Source: CAZAFC01 sp964484675 (lineage in GTDB: Bacteria; Patescibacteriota; Saccharimonadia; Saccharimonadales; UBA4665). Taken from it: a stretch of 64,000 nucleotides of DNA. The notes under the pieces were generated by a model. That model was not told the origin of the DNA. It was given only the letters and a program-made list of their open reading frames with translations, and ran no database searches. This document shows positions 7,515 through 15,237 of this stretch, in pieces. Position 1 is the stretch's first letter. Each line of letters opens with the position of its first letter. Position numbers and translations under genes: made by a program. The stretch is taken from NCBI GenBank assembly GCA_964484675.1, contig CAZAFC010000006.1, positions 21,793 through 85,792 on the forward strand. Direction: 5' to 3'.

Positions 7515-8162
7515 ATGAGCCGCGCACTGGGCCGCACCTGGCACCTCTACTACACCGCTCTCGCCCTCATGGGCACACCCGAGTCCAGGGCAATATTCCT
7601 GTTCGGTTCGGGGGCCAAGTCCCTTCGCAACCCAGACGTCGACCCCGAAGATGTCGAGACCCCCGAGTACCGAATCGCTCCCGAAGGCCACGACCTCGAC
7701 CTGATCGTCACGGTCGACCCCGACGTCTACGCCGCCTGGATCGTGCGCGTGACGAAGATCCTGAGCGACGAGGAGTGCGCCACCGACTGCAAGCTCGGGC
7801 AGGACGCCTACCACTCGTGCCGAGTGGAGCGCCTCAGGGCTGCCCTCGACCTGCTCGGCGCCGGCACGTCCCCGGAGATGAATCCGCTGTACGGCTGGCT
7901 GGACACGCTCGACTCCTTCGTCCCGCTCGACGTGCACCTTCTGCCGAGCGACTGGCAGCATCGCCTCGACGAGATCCAGCAGCATCTTCCGCACAAGGAC
8001 GCCTGGTTCATGCGAAAGATCGCCAAGGACGCCATCCTGCTGGCCGATCGGAAGCCGGACAGTTTCGCTGACTGGGAGGTCACTCTCGCCAGCCGGCTCA
8101 ACAGGCTGGGCCAAGAGGATCTCAGCGCAGAACTCGCGACGTACTGCGAAACGCTCGCGTAA
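7515..8162 (+). CDS. nucleotidyltransferase-fold protein (Pol beta superfamily-like)
   Basis: A 215-aa soluble protein. The pattern of the minimal nucleotidyltransferase fold is visible: strand-turn FLFGSG (residues 28-33), a strand HDLDLIV with Asp60 and Asp62, and a later strand PLDVHLL with Asp139. These are the places of the three metal-binding acids. The GS-to-DxD spacing is longer than usual because of an acidic insert (residues 38-58). That insert and the absence of a recognisable second domain leave the substrate open: tRNA, a protein (AMPylation) or a small molecule. The start has the GAGAAAGGC ribosome site shared with the 3926 gene. Codons are C/G-ending and unlike the neighbours. 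The gene stands alone between convergent units, with structured RNA on both sides and a ribozyme downstream. Confidence 0.75.
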   Translation: MSRALGRTWHLYYTALALMGTPESRAIFLFGSGAKSLRNPDVDPEDVETPEYRIAPEGHDLDLIVTVDPDVYAAWIVRVTKILSDEECATDCKLGQDAYHSCRVERLRAALDLLGAGTSPEMNPLYGWLDTLDSFVPLDVHLLPSDWQHRLDEIQQHLPHKDAWFMRKIAKDAILLADRKPDSFADWEVTLASRLNRLGQEDLSAELATYCETLA

Positions 8163-8195
8163 CAGCAGCACCCGCGCGCTCCCATGCCTCGAAAA

Positions 8196-8230
8196 GCGGG
8201 CGCTTGAAGCCAACAGTCTCAAGCGCCCGC
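8196..8230 (+). terminator. 12-bp perfect hairpin after the nucleotidyltransferase-fold gene
   Basis: GCGGGCGCTTGA (8196-8207) pairs perfectly with 8219-8230 around an 11-base loop, 33 bases after the stop codon. No T-run follows, so readthrough into the hammerhead sequence is expected. It could act as a 3'-end stabilising stem on the ribozyme-processed mRNA. Confidence 0.5.
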
Positions 8231-8249
8231 CCGCTTGTCCATCTCTCCC

Positions 8250-8262
8250 GTATCTGTTTGCG
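8250..8262 (+). repeat. 3' arm of the long-range inverted repeat
   Basis: GTATCTGTTTGCG, the partner of 7376-7388. It lies just upstream of stem III of the hammerhead (8266), so after self-cleavage it would sit about 9 bases from the new 3' end of the mRNA. Confidence 0.6.
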
Positions 8263-8265
8263 TCC

Positions 8266-8316
8266 GCTATCCACGAATGTGTGTTCGTGCTGATGAGTCC
8301 AAAAGGACGAAATAGC
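8266..8316 (+). ncRNA. type III hammerhead self-cleaving ribozyme
   Basis: All elements of a hammerhead are present in order. Stem III 5' strand GCTAT (8266-8270); cleavage-site C (8271). Stem I CACGAA/TTCGTG (8272-8277 with 8284-8289) with loop TGTGTG. Invariant core CTGATGA (8290-8296). Stem II GTCC/GGAC with an AAAA loop (8297-8308). Core GAAA (8309-8312, its last A pairing with T8270). Stem III 3' strand TAGC (8313-8316). Every conserved position fits. The open stem III makes it type III. Self-cleavage between 8271 and 8272 would leave a 2',3'-cyclic phosphate on the upstream mRNA and a 5'-hydroxyl on the 3' piece. Confidence 0.88.
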
Positions 8317-8364
8317 CCGCCTGCCAAACAGTTGACCGACCCAAAAAGACCAAAAACCGAAAGA

Positions 8365-9456
8365 CTACAGATACGTTTTTTCGTCGCGCTGCTGCAAAAG
8401 CGCCTGAATGTCTTTGATTTTTTCGATTTTGTCTTTGGCGATCACGAGCAGCACGTCGTCGGTGTCGACGATTACGAGATCTTCCACGCCAGCCACGGCA
8501 ATTAGCTTTTTCTCGTTGCTGGTTTTGATGAGCGAGCCGATGGCGTCCACCGCAAGCACGGTGCCGTCGGTGTAATTACCGCTGTCTTCTCCATCGACAA
8601 AGAAATCGTACACCGAGCCCCACGTGCCAATATCGGTCCACTTGAAGGGCAGCAAGATGATTCGCCCTTCGCCGTTGTGCATCAGATGCTTGGTGACTTC
8701 TTCGGTGGCGCCTTTTTCCATCGTAGCGTAAATCGCCTCGATAGCCGCATCCTCGCCAGGCTGGTCAAGCACCGCTTGCATTTTCATAAGCGCCGCGTGC
8801 CAATCGGGGCGGTACTTTTTGTAAGCGTCAAGCATCAGGCCGGGATACCAGCACGAATGGTTGCAGTGTGTCACGATGTGGAAATTCTCGATGAGCGCTT
8901 TGGTTTCGCGGTAGCTTGATCTGCGGCCCAAAAACGCCGTGATTTCGTACGCCTCAAGGGCGGAATCGCTAGCCACACGCCGGCCGAGCTGCACGTAATC
9001 CACGCCCATGTTCGGCTCGGTGGCCTTGATGCCGCCGGTGATGTATCTTTTATCACGTTCAACCATTTCCCCTGCCTGAGTAATCATATCCAGAAAGGCT
9101 GTCGCCGGCTTGCGGACGCAGTCAGCCTGCACTACAAAAAACGGCTCATCTGGATGCAAAACATTCAATCGCAAGAACGCCAGGCCCTCGCCCGGGCCGC
9201 GGTCCTTGGCGATATCCGGCTCCACAATGTAATTGCGCAACGGAATCTGCGGCGACTGTTCGCTCACGTACTTGATAAATTTGCGTTTGGTCGAAATAAA
9301 AATGTCCTCAGGCGCGAATCGCTCGAGCAGCGTCAAAATGGTGTCGGTGTAGAGCGACGCGTCGCCGACCACCGGCTGAAATTGCTTGGGCTTGTCCTCG
9401 CGCGAATACGGCCACAGCTTGGTGCCCTGGCCGCCGGCTGTCACGATGATTTTCAT
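8365..9456 (-). CDS. manC: mannose-1-phosphate guanylyltransferase
   Basis: A 363-aa nucleotidyltransferase that makes GDP-mannose from mannose-1-phosphate and GTP. The N-terminus shows the family signature in slightly altered form (TAGGQGTKLWPYSREDKPKQF; usual GGxGTRLWPxSR..PKQF). The product-binding region WTDIGTWGSVYDFF is clear near residue 273. It lacks the C-terminal phosphomannose isomerase domain of bifunctional enzymes. Its start overlaps the end of the upstream glycosyltransferase gene by 4 bases. It likely supplies GDP-mannose together with the phosphomannomutase at 10847. Confidence 0.9.
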   Translation of the reverse strand: MKIIVTAGGQGTKLWPYSREDKPKQFQPVVGDASLYTDTILTLLERFAPEDIFISTKRKFIKYVSEQSPQIPLRNYIVEPDIAKDRGPGEGLAFLRLNVLHPDEPFFVVQADCVRKPATAFLDMITQAGEMVERDKRYITGGIKATEPNMGVDYVQLGRRVASDSALEAYEITAFLGRRSSYRETKALIENFHIVTHCNHSCWYPGLMLDAYKKYRPDWHAALMKMQAVLDQPGEDAAIEAIYATMEKGATEEVTKHLMHNGEGRIILLPFKWTDIGTWGSVYDFFVDGEDSGNYTDGTVLAVDAIGSLIKTSNEKKLIAVAGVEDLVIVDTDDVLLVIAKDKIEKIKDIQALLQQRDEKTYL

Positions 9457-10235
9457 GCTTGCTTCCCTCCTTTTTCAAGATACATGCCGGTGATGCGGTT
9501 GCGAACGATATGCGCGAGATCTTTCAGCGAATGAAGCGAGTTTTTGAGGACCGCGTCGTTGAACGTGCTGAATGGTTTGTCTTGCCAGTCGTCGATGCGC
9601 CGGCAGGTAATGCGCAAGCCGTTCACGTGCGCAATCGCCAGCACTTCCATGTCGAATCCCCAGCGCAAAATGGTCATTTTTGAGAAACACAGCCGATTGG
9701 CGCGCTCGCTGAACATCTTGAATCCGCACTGCGAATCCTCAATCCACACGCCGCCAGCCAGCCGGAACAGCACATTGCCGCCAGTGGAGATTACGGTACG
9801 AAACCAGCCATGATGATGCCGGCGCAGATTGCGCGTGCCAATTACCACATCGCTGCCGGCTTCGCATTCGCGGTAAAAAGCCTCGAGATGATGCAATGGC
9901 GTCGCCAGATCAGCGTCCATGTACACCACGACCCGGCCGTGCGCTCGCAGCATGCCGGCGCGTACGTCGCGGCCTTTGCCCACGTGGGGGCCGGGCTGCA
10001 CGAATTGAAACATCGGGAACAGGTGTTGCTTGGCCGTGACGATCTCGTGTGTTTTGTCCGGCGAGTCGGCTGACACCACGATCACCTCAACCATTTTGCT
10101 TTTAAAAAAATCATTGGTCTGCAAAAACTCGGCCAGCTGCTCAAGCGAGTGGGCAATCCGGTGCTCCTCGCGATACGCGGGCAGCACGACGGTGAGGTCA
10201 GGCTGCGACTTCGGCCGGATGTGACTCTGCGCCAT
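9453..10235 (-). CDS. GT2 dolichyl/polyprenyl-phosphate glycosyltransferase
   Basis: A 260-aa GT-A fold enzyme related to dolichyl-phosphate glucose/mannose synthases. It shows LTVVLPAYREEHRI at the start, the DADLATPLHHL metal-binding segment near residue 105, VIGTRNL and the SQCGFKMFS motif near 168. No C-terminal membrane helices, so the partner membrane protein is separate: the GtrA gene directly upstream overlaps its start by 38 bases. Such GtrA/GtrB pairs load and flip a polyprenyl-phosphate sugar for lateral decoration of a surface polymer. Confidence 0.85.
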   Translation of the reverse strand: MAQSHIRPKSQPDLTVVLPAYREEHRIAHSLEQLAEFLQTNDFFKSKMVEVIVVSADSPDKTHEIVTAKQHLFPMFQFVQPGPHVGKGRDVRAGMLRAHGRVVVYMDADLATPLHHLEAFYRECEAGSDVVIGTRNLRRHHHGWFRTVISTGGNVLFRLAGGVWIEDSQCGFKMFSERANRLCFSKMTILRWGFDMEVLAIAHVNGLRITCRRIDDWQDKPFSTFNDAVLKNSLHSLKDLAHIVRNRITGMYLEKGGKQA

Positions 10236-10698
10236 GCGCCTCTCCTTTGAACACCAGCAAGCGGTAGCCGTTGTAGTTCCACACCATCACCACCAGCGAC
10301 GCCACGCAGTTGCTTAGATTGATGTCGACAAAATCGCGCGACACATGCAGCCCAATTCCCTGCAGATTCCCGAGCAACCACGCTTCATGCCCGCGCAAAG
10401 CCGCGATGCCCAGCGCATACACCGAATTTTGCACCACGAGCACCCCGCCCACCGTCACCAGCACGAATAACACGAGCTGGCGCATCGGCCGCGTCTTGTC
10501 CCGAAACACAAAATTGCGATTGAGCACAAAGCTCAGCGCCACCGCGCAGCTCGTAGCCACCAAGCTCGCCCTGAGCTTACTCTGGTGGAGCGCATAAAAG
10601 GCGAGATTGAGCACTAGGAAATTGAACGCCGTGTTGCCTAAGCCCACAACGACGAATCGAGTCAGCCGGGCCGCAAAAATAGTTTTCAGCTGATGCAT
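10198..10698 (-). CDS. GtrA family membrane protein
   Basis: A 166-aa protein with four membrane helices and the GtrA hallmarks RFVVVGLGNTAFNFLVLN (residues 15-32), LSFVLNRNFVFRD and VWNYNGYRLLVF. It is transcribed first in a three-gene leftward operon with the GT2 synthase and manC. An extended -10 element (TGCTACTAT, hexamer 10712-10707) lies 8 bases before the ATG, so the mRNA is probably leaderless or nearly so. Confidence 0.85.
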   Translation of the reverse strand: MHQLKTIFAARLTRFVVVGLGNTAFNFLVLNLAFYALHQSKLRASLVATSCAVALSFVLNRNFVFRDKTRPMRQLVLFVLVTVGGVLVVQNSVYALGIAALRGHEAWLLGNLQGIGLHVSRDFVDINLSNCVASLVVMVWNYNGYRLLVFKGEAHGAESHPAEVAA

Positions 10699-10706
10699 GC
10701 CCTTTC

Positions 10707-10712
10707 ATAGTA
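10707..10712 (-). promoter_or_regulatory. extended -10 promoter of the gtrA-GT2-manC operon
   Basis: TACTAT on the minus strand with an upstream TGC, 8 bases before the start codon at 10698. The same TGCTACTAT sequence stands before the VirB6-like gene (59418-59423). Confidence 0.5.
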
Positions 10713-10817
10713 GCAAGTCCGCCCCTTATCGTACAGCGCTGGCGGCGGCCAAGGCGCGATTCTCCAGCCAGTCACAAGTTGTAAAAAACACTGGCCGGCG
10801 TGGTCGCGGGCGTCGCG

Positions 10818-10823
10818 TATAAT
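10818..10823 (+). promoter_or_regulatory. -10 box of the manB promoter
   Basis: TATAAT, 8 bases before an ATG at 10832 and 23 before the ATG at 10847. Transcription should start near 10830, so the first ATG would be leaderless while the second has a GGAGGG ribosome site. Confidence 0.55.
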
Positions 10824-10846
10824 AAAGACTCATGGAGGGAACGAAC

Positions 10847-12217
10847 ATGAAGATTGCGACAGACATTTTCAAGGCGTACGACATTCGCGGCATCGTTGGC
10901 ACCGAGCTAACGCCAGAGGTCGCGCAGCTGATCGGCAAGGGCCTGGCCGACTTTTTGCCGCTCGAGGGCGGCGTGGCCGTGGGGCGAGACATGCGGCCGG
11001 ATTCCGGCGAGCTGGCCGATGCGCTCATTACCGGCTTGCGCGCTCAAGGCCGCGACGTCATCGACATCGGCCAGGTAACAAGCGACATGATTTACTTCGC
11101 CGTTGGCCACCTGGGTCTCGCTGGCGGTGCGATGATTACCGCCAGTCACAATCCCGGCAAGTACAACGGCATCAAACTCTGCCGCGAAGAAGCCAAGCCG
11201 ATCGGCGAAGACACCGGCCTGTTCGATATCCGCGACCACGTACTGGCCGGCGATTTCAAGCCCGAGGCGAGCATGCCCGGCACGATCAGCTCACAAGATC
11301 CCACCGAAGACTGGATCACGCACGTGCTCTCGTTCATCGACCCCGGCAAGCTCAAGCCGCTCAAGCTGGCCGTCGATGCCGGCAACGGCATGGCCGGCAA
11401 GATTTTCCCCGAGCTCGAGCCTTACGTGCCTTGGGAAGTCACCGAAATGTACTTCGAGCTGGACGGCACATTTCCCAATCACCTCGCCAATCCCATCAAG
11501 TTCGAGACGCTCACCGACATCATCAAGACCATCAAAACCAACAAGCTCGACGCCGGCGTGGCCTTCGACGGCGACGGCGACCGCGCCTTTTTGATCGACG
11601 AGACCGGCACCGTGCTCACTGGCGGGGTCATGTCCGCCATGCTGAGCGACTATTTTTTGCAAAAATTCCCCGGCTCCAGCATTATCTACGATGTGCGCAA
11701 CAGCCACGCCGTCCCTGATATCATCCGGCAAAAAGGCGGCACGCCGGTGCGCGACCGCGTCGGGCATTCGTTCATCAAAGCGTCGATGCGCGAGCACAAT
11801 GCGCCGTTCGGCGGCGAAGCCAGCGGGCACTTTTACTTCCGCGACAATTGGTTCGCCGATTCGGGCCTCATCGCCATCGTCATCGGCCTCTACATCTTGG
11901 CGCAATCCGGCAAAAAGCTCTCCCAGCTGCGCGAACAATACACGCGCTACGTCGACATCCCAGAGACGAATTTCACGATTCAGGACAAAGACGGCGTGAT
12001 GCAAGCCGTGGCCAAAGCGTTCCCAAGTGGCCGCCAAGATTGGCTCGACGGCCTGACGGTGGAGTTCGACAATCAGAGCTGGCTGAATGTTCGGCCGAGC
12101 AACACTGAGCCGGTACTGCGGCTCAACGCTGAGGCCAAGACCAAACCCGAGCTCGACCAGCTTGTTGCAAAAGTCACAAAGATCATTAACGGCTCAGCCG
12201 AAACTAACGAAAAGTAA
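10847..12217 (+). CDS. manB: phosphomannomutase/phosphoglucomutase
   Basis: A 456-aa alpha-D-phosphohexomutase that interconverts mannose-6-P and mannose-1-P (often also glucose phosphates). Domain 1 begins FKAYDIRGI. The phosphoserine loop is ITASHNP near residue 99, the metal-binding loop is AFDGDGDRA near 240, and the sugar-binding loop is GGEASGHFYF near 322. The C-terminal phosphate loop is RPSNTEPVLRLNAEA. I chose ATG 10847 because a GGAGGG site lies 7 bases upstream; an in-frame ATG at 10832 could be used as a leaderless start. It heads the rightward run that continues with the rhamnose genes. Confidence 0.92.
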   Translation: MKIATDIFKAYDIRGIVGTELTPEVAQLIGKGLADFLPLEGGVAVGRDMRPDSGELADALITGLRAQGRDVIDIGQVTSDMIYFAVGHLGLAGGAMITASHNPGKYNGIKLCREEAKPIGEDTGLFDIRDHVLAGDFKPEASMPGTISSQDPTEDWITHVLSFIDPGKLKPLKLAVDAGNGMAGKIFPELEPYVPWEVTEMYFELDGTFPNHLANPIKFETLTDIIKTIKTNKLDAGVAFDGDGDRAFLIDETGTVLTGGVMSAMLSDYFLQKFPGSSIIYDVRNSHAVPDIIRQKGGTPVRDRVGHSFIKASMREHNAPFGGEASGHFYFRDNWFADSGLIAIVIGLYILAQSGKKLSQLREQYTRYVDIPETNFTIQDKDGVMQAVAKAFPSGRQDWLDGLTVEFDNQSWLNVRPSNTEPVLRLNAEAKTKPELDQLVAKVTKIINGSAETNEK

Positions 12218-12221
12218 GGTG

Positions 12222-12227
12222 TATACT
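12222..12227 (+). promoter_or_regulatory. -10 box of a leaderless promoter (rmlB operon)
   Basis: TATACT, 7 bases before the ATG at 12235, with no ribosome site in the gap. Confidence 0.5.
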
Positions 12228-12234
12228 GAAATAT

Positions 12235-13257
12235 ATGAAAATGCTTATCACTGGTGGAGCCGGATTTATTGGCTCAAATTTTGTTCATTACACACTAAAG
12301 AATCACCCCGACTATGAAGTTGTCGTTGTCGACAAGCTGACCTACGCCGGCGACCGCGGGCGGTTGGCGGACGTCGAAGATAAAATCACCTTTGTGCAGG
12401 CCGACATCTGCGACTTCGACGCAATGGACAAGCTGCTGCAAGGCGTCGATTATGTGGCACATTTCGCGGCGTTTAGCCACGTCGATCGCTCAATTGCCGA
12501 TCCAGGCCCATTCTTGCAGACAAACATTTTGGGCACCGACACCATAGCTCGCGCCGCGCTCAAAAACAAAGTCAAGCGCTTCCACCACGTGTCCACCGAC
12601 GAAGTCTTCGGCACGCTCGACCTCAACGACCCATCGGCCAAATTCAGCGAAACCACGCCGTACAGCCCGCGCAGCCCCTACGCCGCCAGCAAAGCCTCGA
12701 GCGATCACATCGTTCGTGCCTACGGCGAAAGCTACGGCCTGCCATTCACCATCACCAACTGCTCGAACAACTATGGCCCGTGGGATTCGCCCGGCCGCGT
12801 CATCCCCGTGTTCATCGCTAATGCCATCGATGACAAGCCGCTGCCGATCTATGGCAACGGCCAAGCCGTGCGCGATTATTTGTTCGTCGAAGATCATTGC
12901 AGCGCCATCGACCTGGCCATTCACAAGGGTGAAGTCGGCCAAACGTACTGCGTCGGCGGCGCAGCCCAGCGCAACGGCCTGCAAATTGCTGAAGCCATCC
13001 TGAGCTCGCTCGGCAAACCGAAAGATCTCATCCAATTCGTCACCGACCGGCCCGGCCACGACATGCGCTACGACATTGACCCGAGCTTTATCGAGCAACA
13101 ACTCGGCTGGAAACAAAGCGTTTCGTTTGAGGAAGGCATTGCGCATACCGTCGCCTGGTACAAAGAGCACGAAAGCTGGTGGCGGCCCTTCTTCGAGCGT
13201 TTCGATCTCATGCGCACCACAGGACTCTACAACACGAAAGCGAGCGGCCAAAAATAA
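12235..13257 (+). CDS. rmlB: dTDP-glucose 4,6-dehydratase
   Basis: A 340-aa extended short-chain dehydrogenase catalysing the second step of dTDP-L-rhamnose synthesis. It shows the Rossmann motif TGGAGFIGSNF at the N-terminus, the HVSTDEVFG segment near 120 and the catalytic YAASKASSDH (Tyr-x3-Lys) near 147. The TNCSNNYGP stretch near 172 is typical of RmlB. It starts the rml set, in the order rmlB, NUDIX, rmlC, rmlD, rmlA. Confidence 0.92.
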   Translation: MKMLITGGAGFIGSNFVHYTLKNHPDYEVVVVDKLTYAGDRGRLADVEDKITFVQADICDFDAMDKLLQGVDYVAHFAAFSHVDRSIADPGPFLQTNILGTDTIARAALKNKVKRFHHVSTDEVFGTLDLNDPSAKFSETTPYSPRSPYAASKASSDHIVRAYGESYGLPFTITNCSNNYGPWDSPGRVIPVFIANAIDDKPLPIYGNGQAVRDYLFVEDHCSAIDLAIHKGEVGQTYCVGGAAQRNGLQIAEAILSSLGKPKDLIQFVTDRPGHDMRYDIDPSFIEQQLGWKQSVSFEEGIAHTVAWYKEHESWWRPFFERFDLMRTTGLYNTKASGQK

Positions 13258-13259
13258 TC

Positions 13260-13808
13260 ATGGCCGACTGGCAGACTACCTCGAGCGAAATCGTGTACGA
13301 AACGCCGTGGATGAAAGTCCGCCGCGACGAAGTCCTCAACCACAATGGCAAGCGCCTCACGTACAGTTACATCGAAGGAACGAGCATTTCCGTCTATATT
13401 GTCGCCCTCAACGAGCAGCATGAAATTTTGCTGCAACGTAACTTCACATATCCAATACACGCATATTCTTGGGACTTGCCCGCCGGTTATTCCGATGGCG
13501 AAGATCTGCTGGTAGCCGCCCAGCGCGAACTCATGGAAGAAGCCGGCCTGGCGAGCGATACCTGGGTAGACTTGGGAAATGTGCACGTAAACTCTGGTCT
13601 CGCCGATGTATCTGGTAACGTTTTCGTGGCACACAATGTTTACGCTACCCCCGGCGAGCGCGACGAGCTGGAGGACATCACCGAGCAACGATTCATGAGC
13701 CAATCGGCCATTGATGACCTCATACAAAAAGGCAAGATTAATGTAGCAGAAACGGTCGCTGCTCTCTATCTTGCACGTCTACATTTGAATAAAAAGGAGC
13801 AAAGATAA
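13260..13808 (+). CDS. NUDIX hydrolase (ADP-ribose pyrophosphatase-like)
   Basis: A 182-aa protein from the ATG at 13260, two bases after the rmlB stop. The Nudix box is visible near residues 79-100: WDLPAGYSDGED, then the helix QRELMEEAGL that carries the catalytic REx2EExGL. The loop between the first Gly and the Glu is one residue shorter than the usual G-x5-E, so the box is slightly irregular. Relatives hydrolyse ADP-ribose or nucleotide sugars. Its place inside the rhamnose operon suggests removal or recycling of nucleotide-sugar by-products, but that is inference. Confidence 0.85.
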   Translation: MADWQTTSSEIVYETPWMKVRRDEVLNHNGKRLTYSYIEGTSISVYIVALNEQHEILLQRNFTYPIHAYSWDLPAGYSDGEDLLVAAQRELMEEAGLASDTWVDLGNVHVNSGLADVSGNVFVAHNVYATPGERDELEDITEQRFMSQSAIDDLIQKGKINVAETVAALYLARLHLNKKEQR

Positions 13809-14377
13809 TGGCAGTACCGACAACCGAAATCACCGGCCACACCACCGATATCCCGGGCCTTGTCTGGTTCGACGTGACCAGCGTGGGCGACGAACGCGGC
13901 TGGTTCCAAGAGAAATTTCACAAGGCTAAGCTGGTCGCCGCCGGCCTGCCCGAAACTTTCAATGTTGTCCAAAACAGCCTCGCCTACAACAAGCGAGGCG
14001 TCACCCGCGGCTTTCACGCCGAGCCGTGGGACAAATACGTTTCGACCGTCGCCGGTAACGTGTTTGTAGCCTATGTCGATTTGCGCAAAGGCGACAGCTT
14101 TGGCCGCGTCGTCACACTCGAGGTCGATCCGAACAAAGCGGTGTTCGTGCCTAAAGGCGTCGGCAATTCCTACCAATGTCTCGACGACGACGTCTACTAC
14201 CTCTACAGTGTCAACCAGCACTGGAGCGAAGACGCGTACAAAACGAGCTTATTTGTAAACCCGGCCGACCCATCACTCAAGGTCGCTTGGCCGATTCCAC
14301 TCGAGCAAGCCATCCTCTCCGACCGCGACCGCAACCACCCGATGCTCAAAGACATAACACCCATGGAGTTCGTATGA
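13808..14377 (+). CDS. rmlC: dTDP-4-dehydrorhamnose 3,5-epimerase family protein
   Basis: A 189-aa cupin epimerase acting after RmlB. It has the R-GWFQEKF start segment and RGVTRGFHAEPWDKYV, where the His after GF is the expected catalytic base. GNVFVAYVDLRKGDSFG and the VFVPKGVGNSYQ barrel strand follow. The usual RG(L/F)H(Y/x) is present in variant form. It overlaps the NUDIX stop by one base and the rmlD start by four. Confidence 0.88.
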   Translation: MAVPTTEITGHTTDIPGLVWFDVTSVGDERGWFQEKFHKAKLVAAGLPETFNVVQNSLAYNKRGVTRGFHAEPWDKYVSTVAGNVFVAYVDLRKGDSFGRVVTLEVDPNKAVFVPKGVGNSYQCLDDDVYYLYSVNQHWSEDAYKTSLFVNPADPSLKVAWPIPLEQAILSDRDRNHPMLKDITPMEFV

Positions 14378-15237
14378 ACAACGGCGAAACCATTATCATC
14401 GGGGCGCACGGCCAGCTCGGCAGAGCGCTGCAGGAACGATTTCCACAAGCCGCTGCAGTTGCCCGGGATGAGCTCGACATTAGCAACCCCGAAGCCGTCA
14501 ACGCATACGATTGGTCCGGCACCAAGTTCATTCTGAACGCCGCCGCTTACACCAACGTGGATGGGGCCGAAACGCCCGAAGGCCGCGTGAGTGCCTGGCG
14601 GGCGAACGCCAGCGCCGTGGGCAATCTCGCCCGAGTCGCGCTTCAGCACGACGCTACACTCGTACATCTTTCCAGTGAATATGTGTTCGATGGTACCAGG
14701 AATCCGCACACCGAATCAGAGCCACTCAGCCCGCTCAGCGTCTACGGCGCCAGCAAAGCCGCAGGCGACATTGCTGCCAGCTTAGCGCCCAAGCATTACA
14801 TCGTGCGCACCAGCTGGGTGATCGGCGAAGGCAAAAATTTTGTCCGCACCATGATGGACTTAAGCGAGCGCAACATTTCGCCCACTGTGGTCGCCGATCA
14901 AATCGGGCGGCTCACATTCACCGAAACGCTCATTGATGCCATTGCCCATTTGCTCGAAACGAACGCAGCAGTTGGCACGTACAATGTGAGCAACGACGGC
15001 GAACCCGCCAGCTGGGCGGACGTGACGCGCGAGATTTTCCGGCTGCTCGGCCGAGACGACCTGAACGTGACAGGCACCACGACCGCCGAATATTTCGCCG
15101 GGAAACCAGGCAGCGCGCCGCGGCCGCTCCAAAGCACGCTCGACCTCAGCAAGATAAAAGCCACCGGCCTCAGCCTGCGCGACTGGCGCAGCGACTTTGC
15201 TAGCTACATCAAGAAGCAGAAGGAGACGCAAGCATGA
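14374..15237 (+). CDS. rmlD: dTDP-4-dehydrorhamnose reductase
   Basis: A 287-aa short-chain dehydrogenase making dTDP-L-rhamnose. The N-terminal cofactor motif is IIGAHGQLGRAL. AAAYTNVDGAE near 54, SSEYVFDG near 98 and the catalytic YGASKAAGD near 120 follow in the RmlD order. I chose the ATG at 14374, which overlaps the rmlC stop as ATGA; the longer frame upstream lies inside rmlC in another phase. Confidence 0.92.
   Translation: MNNGETIIIGAHGQLGRALQERFPQAAAVARDELDISNPEAVNAYDWSGTKFILNAAAYTNVDGAETPEGRVSAWRANASAVGNLARVALQHDATLVHLSSEYVFDGTRNPHTESEPLSPLSVYGASKAAGDIAASLAPKHYIVRTSWVIGEGKNFVRTMMDLSERNISPTVVADQIGRLTFTETLIDAIAHLLETNAAVGTYNVSNDGEPASWADVTREIFRLLGRDDLNVTGTTTAEYFAGKPGSAPRPLQSTLDLSKIKATGLSLRDWRSDFASYIKKQKETQA

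Noticed and set aside
13808..15237. Alternative genetic code with TGA as glycine
   Set aside because: rmlC and rmlD end in TGA at exactly the family length and overlap the next start as ATGA, so TGA is a stop.
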